A program made the position numbers and the translations under genes. From NCBI RefSeq assembly GCF_001673405.1, contig NZ_LZLV01000136.1, positions 1 through 64,000 of the forward strand: 64,000 nucleotides of DNA. The letters run 5' to 3'. Shown here one piece after another: positions 26,124 through 34,694 of this stretch; position 1 is the first letter of the stretch; each line of letters starts with the position of its first letter. Origin of the DNA: Mycobacterium sp. 1245111.1 (lineage in GTDB: Bacteria > Actinomycetota > Actinomycetes > Mycobacteriales > Mycobacteriaceae). The notes under the pieces were generated by a model. That model saw only the letters and a program-made list of their open reading frames with translations, ran no database searches and was not told the origin of the DNA.

Positions 26124-27326
26124 TTATCGGGTGAAGACGGGTAGCCGCGCCCAGCCACGCACACTGGCGGTGTGCGCCCGTTCGGCGTTGGCGTAGTCGA
26201 CGTTCCACTCCGGCCAACGCTTGAGGACCTCCTCGAAGGCCACCCGGGCTTCCAGGCGCGCCAACGCCGAACCGAGGCAGAAGTGCAGCCCCTGCCCGAA
26301 GCTAAGGTGGCTACCCCGTCGGTGAATGTCGAAGCGGTCCGGATCCGGGAACTGCGATTCGTCGCGATTCGCAGATGCGTTGAGCAGCAACATGAACGAC
26401 CCCTCCGGAACCACACGGCCGTACAGCTCGGCGTCGCGTGCGACGTAGCGGGCCTGCACCGGCGACGGCGGCTCGTAACGAAGCGATTCCTCGATGGCGC
26501 CGGGGATCAGGGACTGGTCGTCCACCAGTTGACGGCGTTGGTCGGGATGATCCGAAAGCAGTTGCGCCATAAAGCCGATCAGCCGAGTGGTGGTCTCGTT
26601 GCCGGCGCCAGCGATCATCGCCGTGTAGGACAACACTTCGGTGCGCGACAGCGCCCGACGGGTGCCGTCGAGCTCTTCGACCTCCGCCGCGAGCAGTTCG
26701 GTCATCAGGTCATCGGACGGATGCTCCGCCCGCCACTCGATGAACTCGGCGAACATCACGATAGTGTCTTCGAAGATCTTCTGGCTCACCTCGCCCGGTT
26801 CACGTCCACCCGCCACATCGAGGAAGGCGCCGTTGCGATCCCGGATGTGGGCCTGGTGCTCCTCGGGGATGCCGAGAAGATAGCCGATGGTCCGCATCGG
26901 CAGCACCGCACCGAGGTCGGCGATGAAGTCGAACCCGTCCGCACCAAGGAGCGGATCCAGTTCGCTGGTACAGAAGTCGCGCACCAGTGACTCGACGGCC
27001 AGCATGCGACGCGGCGTGAAGACCCGCGACAACAGCCGCCGATGCAGATCGTGCAGCGGCGGGTCCTCGAACAGCAGGATGCCCGGCGGCACTTCGATGT
27101 TGTTGAACAAGATGTCGGCGGTGGTTCCACGACCGGAGCGATAGGTCTCCCAGTTGTGCAGTTCGCGGGCCACGTCGTCATACCGGCTCAGAGCGTAGAA
27201 GTTGTACTTCTCGTTGTAGTACAGCGGCGCTTCTTCACGCATCCGCTTCCACACCGGGTACGGGTTGTCGTCGATGTCGGAATCGTATGGATCGTAATAC
27301 AATTCGACCGTTTCGGTGTCTGACAT
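26124..27326 (-). CDS. Cytochrome P450
   Basis: A 400-residue P450. The heme loop is LSFGQGLHFCLGSALAR with Cys 350, the I-helix is IAGAGNETTTRLIG, and the ExxR is in AIEESLRYEP. It starts with ATG 27326 (MSDTETVELY). It follows the TetR gene at 27344-28003 on the same strand by 17 bp, so it is probably under that regulator's control. Its sequence differs widely from the neighbouring P450 at 24818, so the pair is not a recent tandem duplication. Confidence 0.93.
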   Translation of the reverse strand: MSDTETVELYYDPYDSDIDDNPYPVWKRMREEAPLYYNEKYNFYALSRYDDVARELHNWETYRSGRGTTADILFNNIEVPPGILLFEDPPLHDLHRRLLSRVFTPRRMLAVESLVRDFCTSELDPLLGADGFDFIADLGAVLPMRTIGYLLGIPEEHQAHIRDRNGAFLDVAGGREPGEVSQKIFEDTIVMFAEFIEWRAEHPSDDLMTELLAAEVEELDGTRRALSRTEVLSYTAMIAGAGNETTTRLIGFMAQLLSDHPDQRRQLVDDQSLIPGAIEESLRYEPPSPVQARYVARDAELYGRVVPEGSFMLLLNASANRDESQFPDPDRFDIHRRGSHLSFGQGLHFCLGSALARLEARVAFEEVLKRWPEWNVDYANAERAHTASVRGWARLPVFTR

Positions 27327-27343
27327 CTAGCGTGTGAATCCCT

Positions 27344-28003
27344 TCAATCGTTGCGGTGCAGGAAACCGTGCAGAATCGCCTGCACGAGCTCGTCGACGAT
27401 CACTTCTCGCGATGGCGGCCGGGCGCCGAAGTAGGTGGATCGCAACGCCGCCATACCGGCGATCATCGCGACCGTGGAGTGCGCGGGCAGGTCGGGATGG
27501 TCCGATCGGAGTCCGCGAATGTTCATCCCCTCGGCACTGATTCGGCCGAGGACATTGAGCGCTCGCCGGACGTCGGCGATGCCGGTCTCGGCGATTTCCT
27601 CCTCGCTCAACGCCTCCGACGCCATCAGCGTCACCAGCAGCCCCTGGTGTTTCACGAACAAGTCATAGAGCTGTCCGACGAATTGCCCAGCCAGCTCCTG
27701 CTCGTCCGTCTTCTCGGGAATGACGGATTGCCAGGCATCACCGAATTCGTCGATGAAGCTGGTGAACGGCAGCACCAACGCCTCACGGAAAAGCGCGGCC
27801 TTCGAACCGAAGTTGCGGAATAACAGATGCTCGGTAACCCCTGCGGCGGTGGCGATTTCGCGGGTGGTCGTGCTGCGGTAGTCCTGACGGGCGAACAGGG
27901 TCCGAGCCGCGTCGAGCAGTAGCCGCCGCGGCTCGCCGCGAGGCCGGCGCACCATGGCGGGGGCCTCGGCAGGGCGCTGCTTGGCGGCTGATCGCTGGGG
28001 CAC
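27344..28003 (-). CDS. TetR-family transcriptional regulator
   Basis: About 219 residues. The HTH is RRLLLDAARTLFARQDYRSTTTREIATAAGVTEHLLFRNFGSKAALF, a TetR_N pattern with the ligand domain after it. GTG 28003 (VPQRSAAKQRP) is chosen; ATG 27955 is possible, and an upstream TTG would sit inside the operator. The gene leads a unit with the P450 at 26124. Two GGATAGT-type operators lie just upstream, between it and the divergent membrane-protein genes, pointing to autoregulation and control of both sides. Confidence 0.87.
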   Translation of the reverse strand: MPQRSAAKQRPAEAPAMVRRPRGEPRRLLLDAARTLFARQDYRSTTTREIATAAGVTEHLLFRNFGSKAALFREALVLPFTSFIDEFGDAWQSVIPEKTDEQELAGQFVGQLYDLFVKHQGLLVTLMASEALSEEEIAETGIADVRRALNVLGRISAEGMNIRGLRSDHPDLPAHSTVAMIAGMAALRSTYFGARPPSREVIVDELVQAILHGFLHRND

Positions 28004-28010
28004 AAATTGA

Positions 28011-28051
28011 GGATAGTATGTGCTGTCCAATTAGGATAGTATCCACTATCC
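28011..28051. promoter_or_regulatory. Tandem operators GGATAGT-N4-ACTATCC
   Basis: The site at 28034-28051 is a perfect 18-nt inverted repeat: arms GGATAGT and ACTATCC around ATCC. The site at 28011-28028 has the same layout with two mismatches in the right arm (GCTGTCC). Their centres are 23 bp apart, about two helical turns. They fill the gap between the divergent TetR gene and the 33-codon ORF/AveC unit. Confidence 0.7.
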
Positions 28052-28076
28052 AAAGAGCCGATGCTGTCTCGGAAGG

Positions 28077-28178
28077 ATGGTCGACGTGGGCGCACTGATC
28101 ATGCTCGGCACGTTGTTCGGGTTGGTGGCGCTGATCTTCGGCCTGGTACTGCGGTTCGACCCGGAAGCTCGCCGATGA
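28077..28178 (+). CDS. 33-residue single-span membrane protein
   Basis: A short ORF beginning MVDVGALIML, continuing with the hydrophobic stretch GTLFGLVALIFGLVL and ending RFDPEARR. It encodes one membrane helix with a charged tail. A purine-rich GGAAGG stands immediately upstream of the start. Its TGA overlaps the ATG of the AveC-family gene (ATGA), which suggests translational coupling. It sits directly after the TetR operators. Coding status is inferred from coupling and the clean membrane segment. Confidence 0.55.
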   Translation: MVDVGALIMLGTLFGLVALIFGLVLRFDPEARR

Positions 28179-28960
28179 GTGGCCAGATGACTCTGGCCAT
28201 GCAGGCCGGCAGCGCCTTCGCTCTCGTCGGCGGCATCTCGTTCACCGCATTGGCCGTGTACCTGAGTGTTCGGCAACGTCGCGTACATCCCCTTCTGCTG
28301 CTGTGCATTTCGGCGATGTCGTTTTCGTGGATCGAGGCGCCCTACGACTGGGCGATGTACGCGCAGTTCCCCACCGCCCTCCCCCGGATGCCGTCGTGGT
28401 GGCCGCTGAACATGACCTGGGCCGGACTCCCGCTGTTCGTCCCGATCGGCTACATCTCGTATTTCGTGCTACCGGCCCTCACGGCCACCGCGCTCGGCCG
28501 ATGGCTGATCGGGCGTTTTGGGTGGCGCCGGCCCCAGACGTTACTGATCGTCGGCCTTTTCGTCGGCTTCGCCTGGGCGCTGTTTTTCAACGCGTTCTTG
28601 GGCGCCAAGCTCGGCGTCTTCTACTACGGCCGGGTCATTCCCGGGCTGGCGATCCGTGAGGGAACGGTCCACCAGTACCCGCTCTACGACTCACTGGCGA
28701 TGGCCATCCAGATGATGGTCTTCACCTATCTGCTGGGTCGCACCGATACCGAAGGACGCAACGTCATCGAGATGTGGGCGGGCAAGCGATCGACGACTCA
28801 GCGGCAGACATCGGTGCTGTCCGTCGTCGCGGTGATCGTCGTCGGAAACCTGCTCTACGGCGCGGTTTTCGCGCCGCACTTGATAACCAAGCTCGGGGGC
28901 TGGGTGACCGTGGAACCCCCGGGCCAGTTGTTCCCGGGCGTGCCGAACCAGCCCAAGTGA
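28175..28960 (+). CDS. AveC-family (spirocyclase-like) membrane protein
   Basis: A 261-residue protein with about six membrane segments, including FALVGGISFTALAVYLSV, LPLFVPIGYISYFVLPAL, TLLIVGLFVGFAWALFFNAFLG and VLSVVAVIVVGNLLYGAVF. The motif SWIEAPYDWAMY and the overall layout match mycobacterial proteins annotated as AveC family; AveC closes the spiroketal of avermectin. The true reaction here is unknown. The start at 28175 overlaps the 33-codon ORF by 4 nt; an open frame from 28061 is less likely. Divergent from TetR/P450 and probably co-regulated. Confidence 0.75.
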   Translation: MSGQMTLAMQAGSAFALVGGISFTALAVYLSVRQRRVHPLLLLCISAMSFSWIEAPYDWAMYAQFPTALPRMPSWWPLNMTWAGLPLFVPIGYISYFVLPALTATALGRWLIGRFGWRRPQTLLIVGLFVGFAWALFFNAFLGAKLGVFYYGRVIPGLAIREGTVHQYPLYDSLAMAIQMMVFTYLLGRTDTEGRNVIEMWAGKRSTTQRQTSVLSVVAVIVVGNLLYGAVFAPHLITKLGGWVTVEPPGQLFPGVPNQPK

Positions 28961-28968
28961 TGTCTCGC

Positions 28969-30045
28969 TCAGTCAAAGACGTGACGTGGCAACGTGATCG
29001 GGACGTCCAGCGAGCTCAACAGTCCGGGCGCCGCGTCGATGACATAGGGGATCGCATTGACCACGCGCATCGCCGTAGAGGTCATGGTGGCGCGGCCAGC
29101 GCCGTGGCCTTCGGCCTCGCCAAGTGTCATCTCGCAGTGAATGTCCGGATCGCCGACGATATCGACCCGGTAGGTGGCGTCGCACGCCGAGCGCGGCCAG
29201 TCGGGTGCGACGTCGCGCGCCATTCGGATGATGTGCTCGATCACGATCGCCTCGCGGCCGTTGACGACGCCCGCCGCGCGCGTCCGCACCGCGCCGCACG
29301 TGCCAGCCGCGATGGTGCCGAATGCGACATCGATTTCCCGCTCAGTGAGCTCGCGGTCGAGTGTTCCCCAGATCTCCTCGATCTCGACACCGAGGCCGGC
29401 GGCCATCAGGTGAATCGGTGCCTTCCAGGCCATTTCGATAAATCCCGGCGTCTTCAACATCGGCTCGAAATCAAGCGGTCGGCCAAACCCCATCCCGTCC
29501 ATCATCACGTCGGCAACTGGGTAGTGGTCGTTGAGCGCCACTTCGCTTGCGGTGATGCATCGGATGTTCTTCGACTGAGTGCTCATCAACAGCGCGAGCT
29601 GGTCGGAGGCGAAACCCGGAAAGATGCCCGACCCGTAGAACGATGCGCGGCCGGCCTTGGCGGCGGCGTCGAGTTGGTGGTACCAATCCGGCGCGAAATA
29701 CGCCGGCGGGTAGACCAGGCTGGTCGACGAGGTCGAGACCACATTGATGCCGGCTTCCAGCAGCCGCAGATAGTCGCGCACGGCGGCCGCGTCACGCTCT
29801 GGACCGCTTGCGAAGTACACCACGCAATCGGGGGCGAGCGCAATCAACGCGTCGGTGTCGTCGCTGGCCGTCACGCCGATCGGCCCGCAACCGGCCAGCT
29901 CCCCCGCGTCCTTGCCCACCTTGTCTTGCGAATGTACCCATACACCAACGAGTTCCAGGTCCGGCCGGCGTCGGATCGCATCGATCGCGGCCGCGCCGAC
30001 TCCTCCGGTGGACCAGGCAACGACACGAAGGGGTCCAATGGACAT
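28969..30045 (-). CDS. NAD(P)-binding dehydrogenase of DapB fold, Rv0926c-like
   Basis: A 358-residue protein. The Rossmann motif is LRVVAWSTGGVGAAAIDAI near the N-terminus, followed by DLELVGVWVHSQDKVGKDAGEL. It resembles the dihydrodipicolinate-reductase-like or NAD(P)H-dependent amine dehydrogenase proteins common in mycobacteria. The substrate is unknown. It follows the (frameshifted) LLM gene by 9 bp on the same strand, so the two form an operon. The disrupted gene at 31074 is a paralogue and gives a useful comparison, since this copy is intact. Confidence 0.85.
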   Translation of the reverse strand: MSIGPLRVVAWSTGGVGAAAIDAIRRRPDLELVGVWVHSQDKVGKDAGELAGCGPIGVTASDDTDALIALAPDCVVYFASGPERDAAAVRDYLRLLEAGINVVSTSSTSLVYPPAYFAPDWYHQLDAAAKAGRASFYGSGIFPGFASDQLALLMSTQSKNIRCITASEVALNDHYPVADVMMDGMGFGRPLDFEPMLKTPGFIEMAWKAPIHLMAAGLGVEIEEIWGTLDRELTEREIDVAFGTIAAGTCGAVRTRAAGVVNGREAIVIEHIIRMARDVAPDWPRSACDATYRVDIVGDPDIHCEMTLGEAEGHGAGRATMTSTAMRVVNAIPYVIDAAPGLLSSLDVPITLPRHVFD

Positions 30046-30054
30046 GTTGCTCCT

Positions 30055-31033
30055 TCAGTTCGACTGGGCCCGCGCGCTGGCAGCACCGGCCTGCTCCAGG
30101 TAGCGCCACGCCGTGTCGGGCGGGATGCCACCGCACAGTGGGTGCAGTGGCAGTGGCCGCCCGCCGCGGATGAAATCGACCGCCTGATCGAGCGTAAGGA
30201 TTCGGTACGGACCGTCGTCCGCCCGCAGGGCGGAGACGGTGTCGGCGCGGGTGATGCTGGCCACCGAGTTGTCGTGCGGCCGATAGGAAGCCGCCGTCAC
30301 GGCATCGTGGACCAAATTCGGGCCGAGCACCTCCCACGCCTCGTCGACGTCGTCAGCGACGAAAACCGTTGTCGGAGTTCCGGGTACGGGGAATTGGACG
30401 ACGCCGGGTTCGTGGCCGGCGGCGCGACACCGGGCATCGTAGAATTCGCGCAGTTCCGGCGAGTCGGTCTGCGAGATGAAGCCGAGCCCGTGGTCCGCGG
30501 CTCGTCGCGCAGCGGCCTTGCTACCACCGGCGATCATGATCAACGACCCGGCCGCCGATCCGCAGGGCGGGGTGACTCGAACGCGACGGCCTTGGTATTC
30601 GACGAGTTCGCCGTGCAACAGGCCGTCGAGTGCATCGATGATTTCGTCGGCAACCAGACCGCGGTTCGACATGTCGACACCGAAGTGGTCGTACTCCTCG
30701 CTGCGGTGGCCGATACCGAACACGTAGGACACCCTGCCCCTGCTGATGAGATCCAACACGCAGATCTCCTCCGCCAGTCGCACCGGATCCCACAGCGGAA
30801 TAGGCACTGCCGCAAGCATTATCGCCAACTGGTTCGTCTTCGCGGCGATCGCGGACGCCAGAATCAACGGGGTCGGCCAAATGCCCATCGTCGGCGCCGT
30901 GATGCTCGGAGAGCACCGCGAGGATCGCGCCACGCGTCTCCGCCCACCCGCACATGTCGAGAGCCGCCCCATAGAGGTCGGCCACCGGCGCCGCCCAGTG
31001 GGGAGCGCGCATGTCGAACCGCAGCGTGAACAC
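30055..31033 (-). pseudogene. LLM-class flavin-dependent oxidoreductase, frameshifted
   Basis: The start is GTG 31033 (VFTLRFDMRAPHWAAPV). It reads in frame through LSEHHGADDGHL and then needs a one-base change at 30877-30878: dropping one G from TTGGCC continues as PTPLILASAIAAKTNQL to the stop at 30055. With that base removed the product would be about 325 residues of luciferase-like monooxygenase, with GRVSYVFGIGHRSEEYDHFG typical of the family. Either a sequencing error or a recent inactivation. It heads an operon with the dehydrogenase at 28969. Confidence 0.8.
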
Positions 31034-31073
31034 CAGTTGAACCTAACATTTGGTCGCACGGAGGAGAATACAC

Positions 31074-32016
31074 ATGACAAATCAGCTTCGCGTTGTCGTC
31101 TGGGCCACCGGCGGCATCGGGTCGATCGCCATCCGACTGCGTCATCTACGCCGCGAGCGGCCCGGAACGCGATGCGCTGGCCATCCCCGACTACGTCAAA
31201 TTACTCGAGGCCGGGATCAACGTGGTCACGACAAGCACGACGCGACTGGTCAATCCGCACCTGTACGAGCCGGCGGAATGGCGCGATCAACTCGCGGCCG
31301 CGGCCAAGCAGGGACAGGTGTCGCTGTACGCATCCGGCATCGAGCCGGGCTTTGCCGCCGACTACCTACCGCTGGTGCTGTCGACACAGTCGTCGCAGAT
31401 CGAGAAGATCCATGCGTTCGAGATCGGCTTGTACGACGACTACGGTGTGCCCGACATCATGATCAACGCGTTGGGCTTCGGACAGCCACTGGACTACCAG
31501 CCATGGATCAGCTATCCGGGGGCGATCGCCGGCGAATGGCAGGGGCAGATCCGATTGGTCGCCGACGCGCTCGGTGTCGAATTGCAGGAGGTGCGTGAGG
31601 GTTTCGATCGCGCGGTGACCGATCGGACTCTGAACGTCGCCATGGGCACCGTCGAGGCCGGGACGTGCGGCGCCATCCGGATGCAGGCGATCGGTGTGGT
31701 GGACGGCCACGAGGCGATCGTCATCGAACACGTCACCCAATTGGCCCATGACGTTGCGCCCGATTGGCCGATCGGGATCGGCGATCTGTCCTATCGCGTC
31801 GTCATCACCGGCGATCCCGACATCGACTGCACCTTGGCCGCGACGTTGCGCGACCCGAAGCGGGCCGGCATCGCGGGCATGACGTCGGGCGCCGGCGCGA
31901 TGGTCGCCACCGCGATGCGGGTGCTCAACGCCGTGCCGTATGTCTTTGCCGCAGAACCGGGTCTGCTGAGTTCGGTAGACCTACCGCTGACGATCCCGCG
32001 CAATGCCTTTGCCTGA
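31074..32016 (+). pseudogene. DapB-fold dehydrogenase paralogue with internal deletion
   Basis: It starts at ATG 31074 after GGAGGA with MTNQLRVVVWATGGIGSIAI, the Rossmann loop, then jumps at about 31132-31135 into another frame that resumes at DCVIYAASGPERDALAIPDY and continues to the stop at 32016. Compared with the intact copy at 28969-30045, about 57 residues after the Rossmann loop are missing, plus a frame change. The remaining protein keeps PWISYPGAIAGEW and the C-terminal LSSVDLPLTIPRN. This is decay rather than a base-calling error, because a whole block is absent. Divergent from the frameshifted LLM gene. Confidence 0.85.
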
Positions 32017-32020
32017 TGGC

Positions 32021-32419
32021 TCAAGTGTCGGCGCGGGTCCAGAACGTATGGCCTTCCTCCGCGATGCAGATCAGAATCAGCCCGTCGGGCGCCTGGGCAA
32101 CGTAGTTCGTCCACTGGTGGCAGTCGGAATTCTCTTCCTTGATGCCTGCCATCGGCGGTGAACGGAACCATCTCGGCTGGTATCGCCTGGGCGAGCCGCA
32201 GAACATCAGCCGTCCCGGCTGGGTCGCGGGTACATAGCCGCCCGACACCCCAAAGGCGTAGTAGGTGGTGTTCTCGCACGGCGCACCCAAGACCATGTTC
32301 GGCGCGATGCCCGGGGTACACGCGGGATAGTCGCAGACCGTCGGCCCCGCGGCAGCCGTCGGCGGCATCCACGCACCGACTCCGATCAGCGCAGCCACTG
32401 TCGCCACGATGAAACGCAC
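32021..32419 (-). CDS. Secreted small cysteine-containing protein
   Basis: A 132-residue protein. It has a signal peptide (VRFIVATVAALIGVGAWMPPTAAAG) and a mature region with six cysteines (TVCDYPACTPG, APCENTTYYA, MFCGSP, SDCHQWT, LILICIAEEG). GTG 32419 is set by the signal peptide; the open frame upstream has no secretion pattern. This type of exported protein is common and unassigned in mycobacteria. It ends 4 bp from the convergent dehydrogenase pseudogene. A TTCTC-N7-GAGAA repeat lies 30 bp upstream. Confidence 0.75.
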   Translation of the reverse strand: MRFIVATVAALIGVGAWMPPTAAAGPTVCDYPACTPGIAPNMVLGAPCENTTYYAFGVSGGYVPATQPGRLMFCGSPRRYQPRWFRSPPMAGIKEENSDCHQWTNYVAQAPDGLILICIAEEGHTFWTRADT

Positions 32420-32449
32420 AGCAATATTTTTGCATGGGCGATAGGAAAA

Positions 32450-32466
32450 TTCTCTTCTTCGGAGAA
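32450..32466. promoter_or_regulatory. Inverted repeat TTCTC-N7-GAGAA
   Basis: TTCTC-TTCTTCG-GAGAA, 30 bp upstream of the secreted-protein start (minus strand) and about 148 bp before the Mce-associated gene (plus strand). It has the same arms and spacing as 23535 and 33990. The 195-bp gap holds nothing else that I can assign. Confidence 0.45.
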
Positions 32467-32613
32467 GATCACATACCCGAGGCAGGACCCTGAATATTGG
32501 GTCTCCCCGCACCGTCAGGCCAGCGACTTTGGGGTGATAACGTGATTCTCCGTGTGTAGTCCGGAACGAGCCGTGAGTCGTAGTGCGCTTGCGCCGGCGA
32601 TTGCCCAGGACCA

Positions 32614-33339
32614 GTGACGGACTCCGACGCCGAGCCATCGACCATCGACGCTCCAAAATCGCTCGCGGAAGCCGAAGAAGAGCTCGCTCGGGCGGAGGAG
32701 CGCGCCGAGGCCGCGCGAGCCCGGGCGGTCGAATTGCGCCTGCAGGCCGAGTCGAGCGAACAAACTGAAGCGACCGCCGACGCTGAGGCCGACATCGTCG
32801 AGGCCAAGCCGGCTCGCTGGCGATCAAGGCTTCGATGGCCGCGGCGGCTCCGTCTTCCTACCAGGAAAACAATCGGCGTCGGCACCGCAATCGTGGTCCT
32901 GTGCTCCTCCCTGGCTGCCAGCGGTTACATCCTCTGGCAGCACCGCATACTCGTGCAGCATCGCCAGCAGGCGGCGGAGTTTGCCGCCGCGGCCCGGGAG
33001 GAAGTTGCAACGATGATGTCGATCGATCCCGCGCACGCGAAGGAGAATGTTCAACGCAGCATCGACGACACGACCGGGGCGCTCAAGAGCCAGCTGGAAG
33101 CCACATCAAGCTACGTGGTCAAGAACGCGCAAGATGCACAGGTCAAGACGAAGGCCACCGTGCAAGATGTCGCGATCGAGTCGATGACCGGTAATTCCGC
33201 AGTCGTCCTAGTCATCACAAAATCCGACACCGTCAATGCCGACAAATCGAATCGACCGTCGGTGTTCTGGCGACTCAGCGTCAATATCGAGCGGGACGGT
33301 GACCGGCTCAAGATGTCGAAAATTGACTTCGTCCAATGA
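32614..33339 (+). CDS. Mce-associated membrane protein (Mas)
   Basis: A 241-residue protein. The N-terminus is an Ala/Glu/Arg-rich coiled coil (LAEAEEELARAEERAEAARARAVEL), then comes a single membrane span TAIVVLCSSLAASGYILW near residues 92-110, and a periplasmic domain (AAAAREEVATMMSID ... VVLVITKSDTV). This is the layout of Mas proteins that accompany mce operons (Rv0177/0178 type) and stabilise the Mce complex. GTG 32614. Its stop overlaps the next Mas gene by 4 nt. Unusually, it faces the mce operon tail to tail. Confidence 0.83.
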   Translation: MTDSDAEPSTIDAPKSLAEAEEELARAEERAEAARARAVELRLQAESSEQTEATADAEADIVEAKPARWRSRLRWPRRLRLPTRKTIGVGTAIVVLCSSLAASGYILWQHRILVQHRQQAAEFAAAAREEVATMMSIDPAHAKENVQRSIDDTTGALKSQLEATSSYVVKNAQDAQVKTKATVQDVAIESMTGNSAVVLVITKSDTVNADKSNRPSVFWRLSVNIERDGDRLKMSKIDFVQ

Positions 33340-33968
33340 ATTCCGAGTCAGAGTCGCCGCCCGATGATGCGGAGACCGCCCAGAAGGAGCCGGACTCGCA
33401 GGATGGCAGCACCACGTCTGCATCCCCGGGCGAATCGCGCGACGACGGGATGGGCGCGATCGGTCGGGTGGCCTCCCACGTGCTCATGCACTGGCGTGCA
33501 GCCCTTTTGACGGCGTCGGTCATTGCCGCAGTGGGCCTGACTGCGTGCTTATTTGTTCTTCAGTACCGTCCGGATCGACAGATCGATGACGCCGCGGCGC
33601 AGCGAGCAATCCGGGCGGCCTCCGACGGCGCCGTTGCGGCGCTGTCCTACTCGAGCGAGAACACGGACCGTGATTTCGCCAAGGCGAGATCACATCTCAC
33701 CGGTGATTTTCTCGCCTACTACGACAAATTCACCAAAGAGATCGTCAAACCGACGGTGCAACAAAAGCAAATCTCGCAGACCGCCTCGGTGGTGAAAGCG
33801 GGCGTGTCAGAACTGGCGCCGAACTCGGCCGTCGTGCTGGTGTTCCTCAACGAGACCACGGTAGGCAAGGACAAGAGGCAACCTTTGATAACCCCGACCA
33901 GCGTGCGAATAACGCTCGCGAAGGTCAACGGTTCCTGGCTAATCTCGAAGTTGGATCCATTCGGGTGA
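33336..33968 (+). CDS. Mce-associated membrane protein (Mas)
   Basis: A 210-residue protein. An acidic cytoplasmic N-terminus precedes one membrane span (AALLTASVIAAVGLTACLFVLQ, about residues 52-75) and a periplasmic Mas domain (RAASDGAVAALSYSSENTDRDFAKARSHLTGDFLAYYDKF ... AVVLVFLNETT). The domain matches that of the preceding gene in fold and length. Its start overlaps the stop of that gene (ATGA), so the pair is translationally coupled. Presumed partner of an Mce complex, most simply the operon at 34.7-44.2 kb. Confidence 0.84.
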   Translation: MNSESESPPDDAETAQKEPDSQDGSTTSASPGESRDDGMGAIGRVASHVLMHWRAALLTASVIAAVGLTACLFVLQYRPDRQIDDAAAQRAIRAASDGAVAALSYSSENTDRDFAKARSHLTGDFLAYYDKFTKEIVKPTVQQKQISQTASVVKAGVSELAPNSAVVLVFLNETTVGKDKRQPLITPTSVRITLAKVNGSWLISKLDPFG

Positions 33969-33989
33969 CGGCAGGTAACGCCGATGCTA

Positions 33990-34006
33990 TTCTCGTCGCA
34001 CGAGAA
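33990..34006. promoter_or_regulatory. Inverted repeat TTCTC-N7-GAGAA
   Basis: TTCTC-GTCGCAC-GAGAA, extended to ATTCTCG and CGAGAAT, 21 bp after the Mas stop and 64 bp before the secreted-protein start at 34071. A hairpin in the Mas-to-secreted-protein transcript is the alternative reading. Confidence 0.45.
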
Positions 34007-34070
34007 TGCCGCTACCGGTGGCGATATTGGCCCCTGGGCACTTTCGGTTATGCCCGTCGAGGAGCACACG

Positions 34071-34598
34071 ATGCGTTCAGCTGGCACGATCACCGCCGCT
34101 GTACTGTTGGCTGCCAACGTATTCGGCGTTTTGGGTCCGCCATCTGAGGCCCGAGCAACGACGAAGGAAGACGTCGCGATCAACGGGACGTACAAGGTCA
34201 CGTCAAACGGCAACTGGGCCAAAATCAACGATCAGTACAACAACGAGCCGACAGTCGTCAGCACCTGGACGATCAGCTCCACTTGCTCCAATTTTCAGAC
34301 ATGCAGCGGCACGATGAAGAGCGACCAGGGCTGGAGCGCGCCGGTCACCATGAACGACGGGCTGGTGTGGTACGTCAGGCGTGACCTGCCAAATTGGGAG
34401 CGGTGCCAAGACGGCACCGCGTTCACCGGCAAGCAGATCTTCTACTTCTATCAAGCTGATCCCGAGGGTAGCGGTGAATACCGACTCGGGTCGCCGGTGA
34501 TGGCCGGCAAAGACCGGACATTCGGTCCGAGCGGCGCTTGCGGGCAAAACCAGTGGCTTGCAATCGAAATGCCGATGCGGCTCGACAAGATCGGCTGA
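34071..34598 (+). CDS. Secreted protein downstream of Mas genes
   Basis: A 175-residue protein with a signal peptide (MRSAGTITAAVLLAANVFGVLG, cleavage after ARA). The mature sequence contains INGTYKVTSNGNWAKINDQY, TISSTCSNFQTCSGTM, WERCQDGTAF and GACGQNQWLAIEM. Similar exported proteins occur by mce loci in mycobacteria; no activity is known. The start at 34071 is chosen because the signal peptide begins there and GAGG lies upstream. It converges on mceF, with 96 bp between stops that contain only weak GC-rich hairpins. Confidence 0.75.
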   Translation: MRSAGTITAAVLLAANVFGVLGPPSEARATTKEDVAINGTYKVTSNGNWAKINDQYNNEPTVVSTWTISSTCSNFQTCSGTMKSDQGWSAPVTMNDGLVWYVRRDLPNWERCQDGTAFTGKQIFYFYQADPEGSGEYRLGSPVMAGKDRTFGPSGACGQNQWLAIEMPMRLDKIG

Positions 34599-34694
34599 CT
34601 AGCCAGGCATAGTTCGATTGTCCGGCTCGCCCCCGCAAGCGGGCGGTACCCCCACCTCAAGCCGGTTCCCGGCCCGCATCGTCGCCGGGCACCT

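Noticed and set aside
28774..31029. A 751-codon plus-strand frame opposite the dehydrogenase and LLM genes
   Set aside because: Antisense shadow; all homology is on the minus strand.
34627..34646. GC-rich hairpin CCCGC-AA-GCGGG between the secreted-protein and mceF stops
   Set aside because: Stem of only 5 bp with uneven flanks and no T run; not enough to call a terminator.
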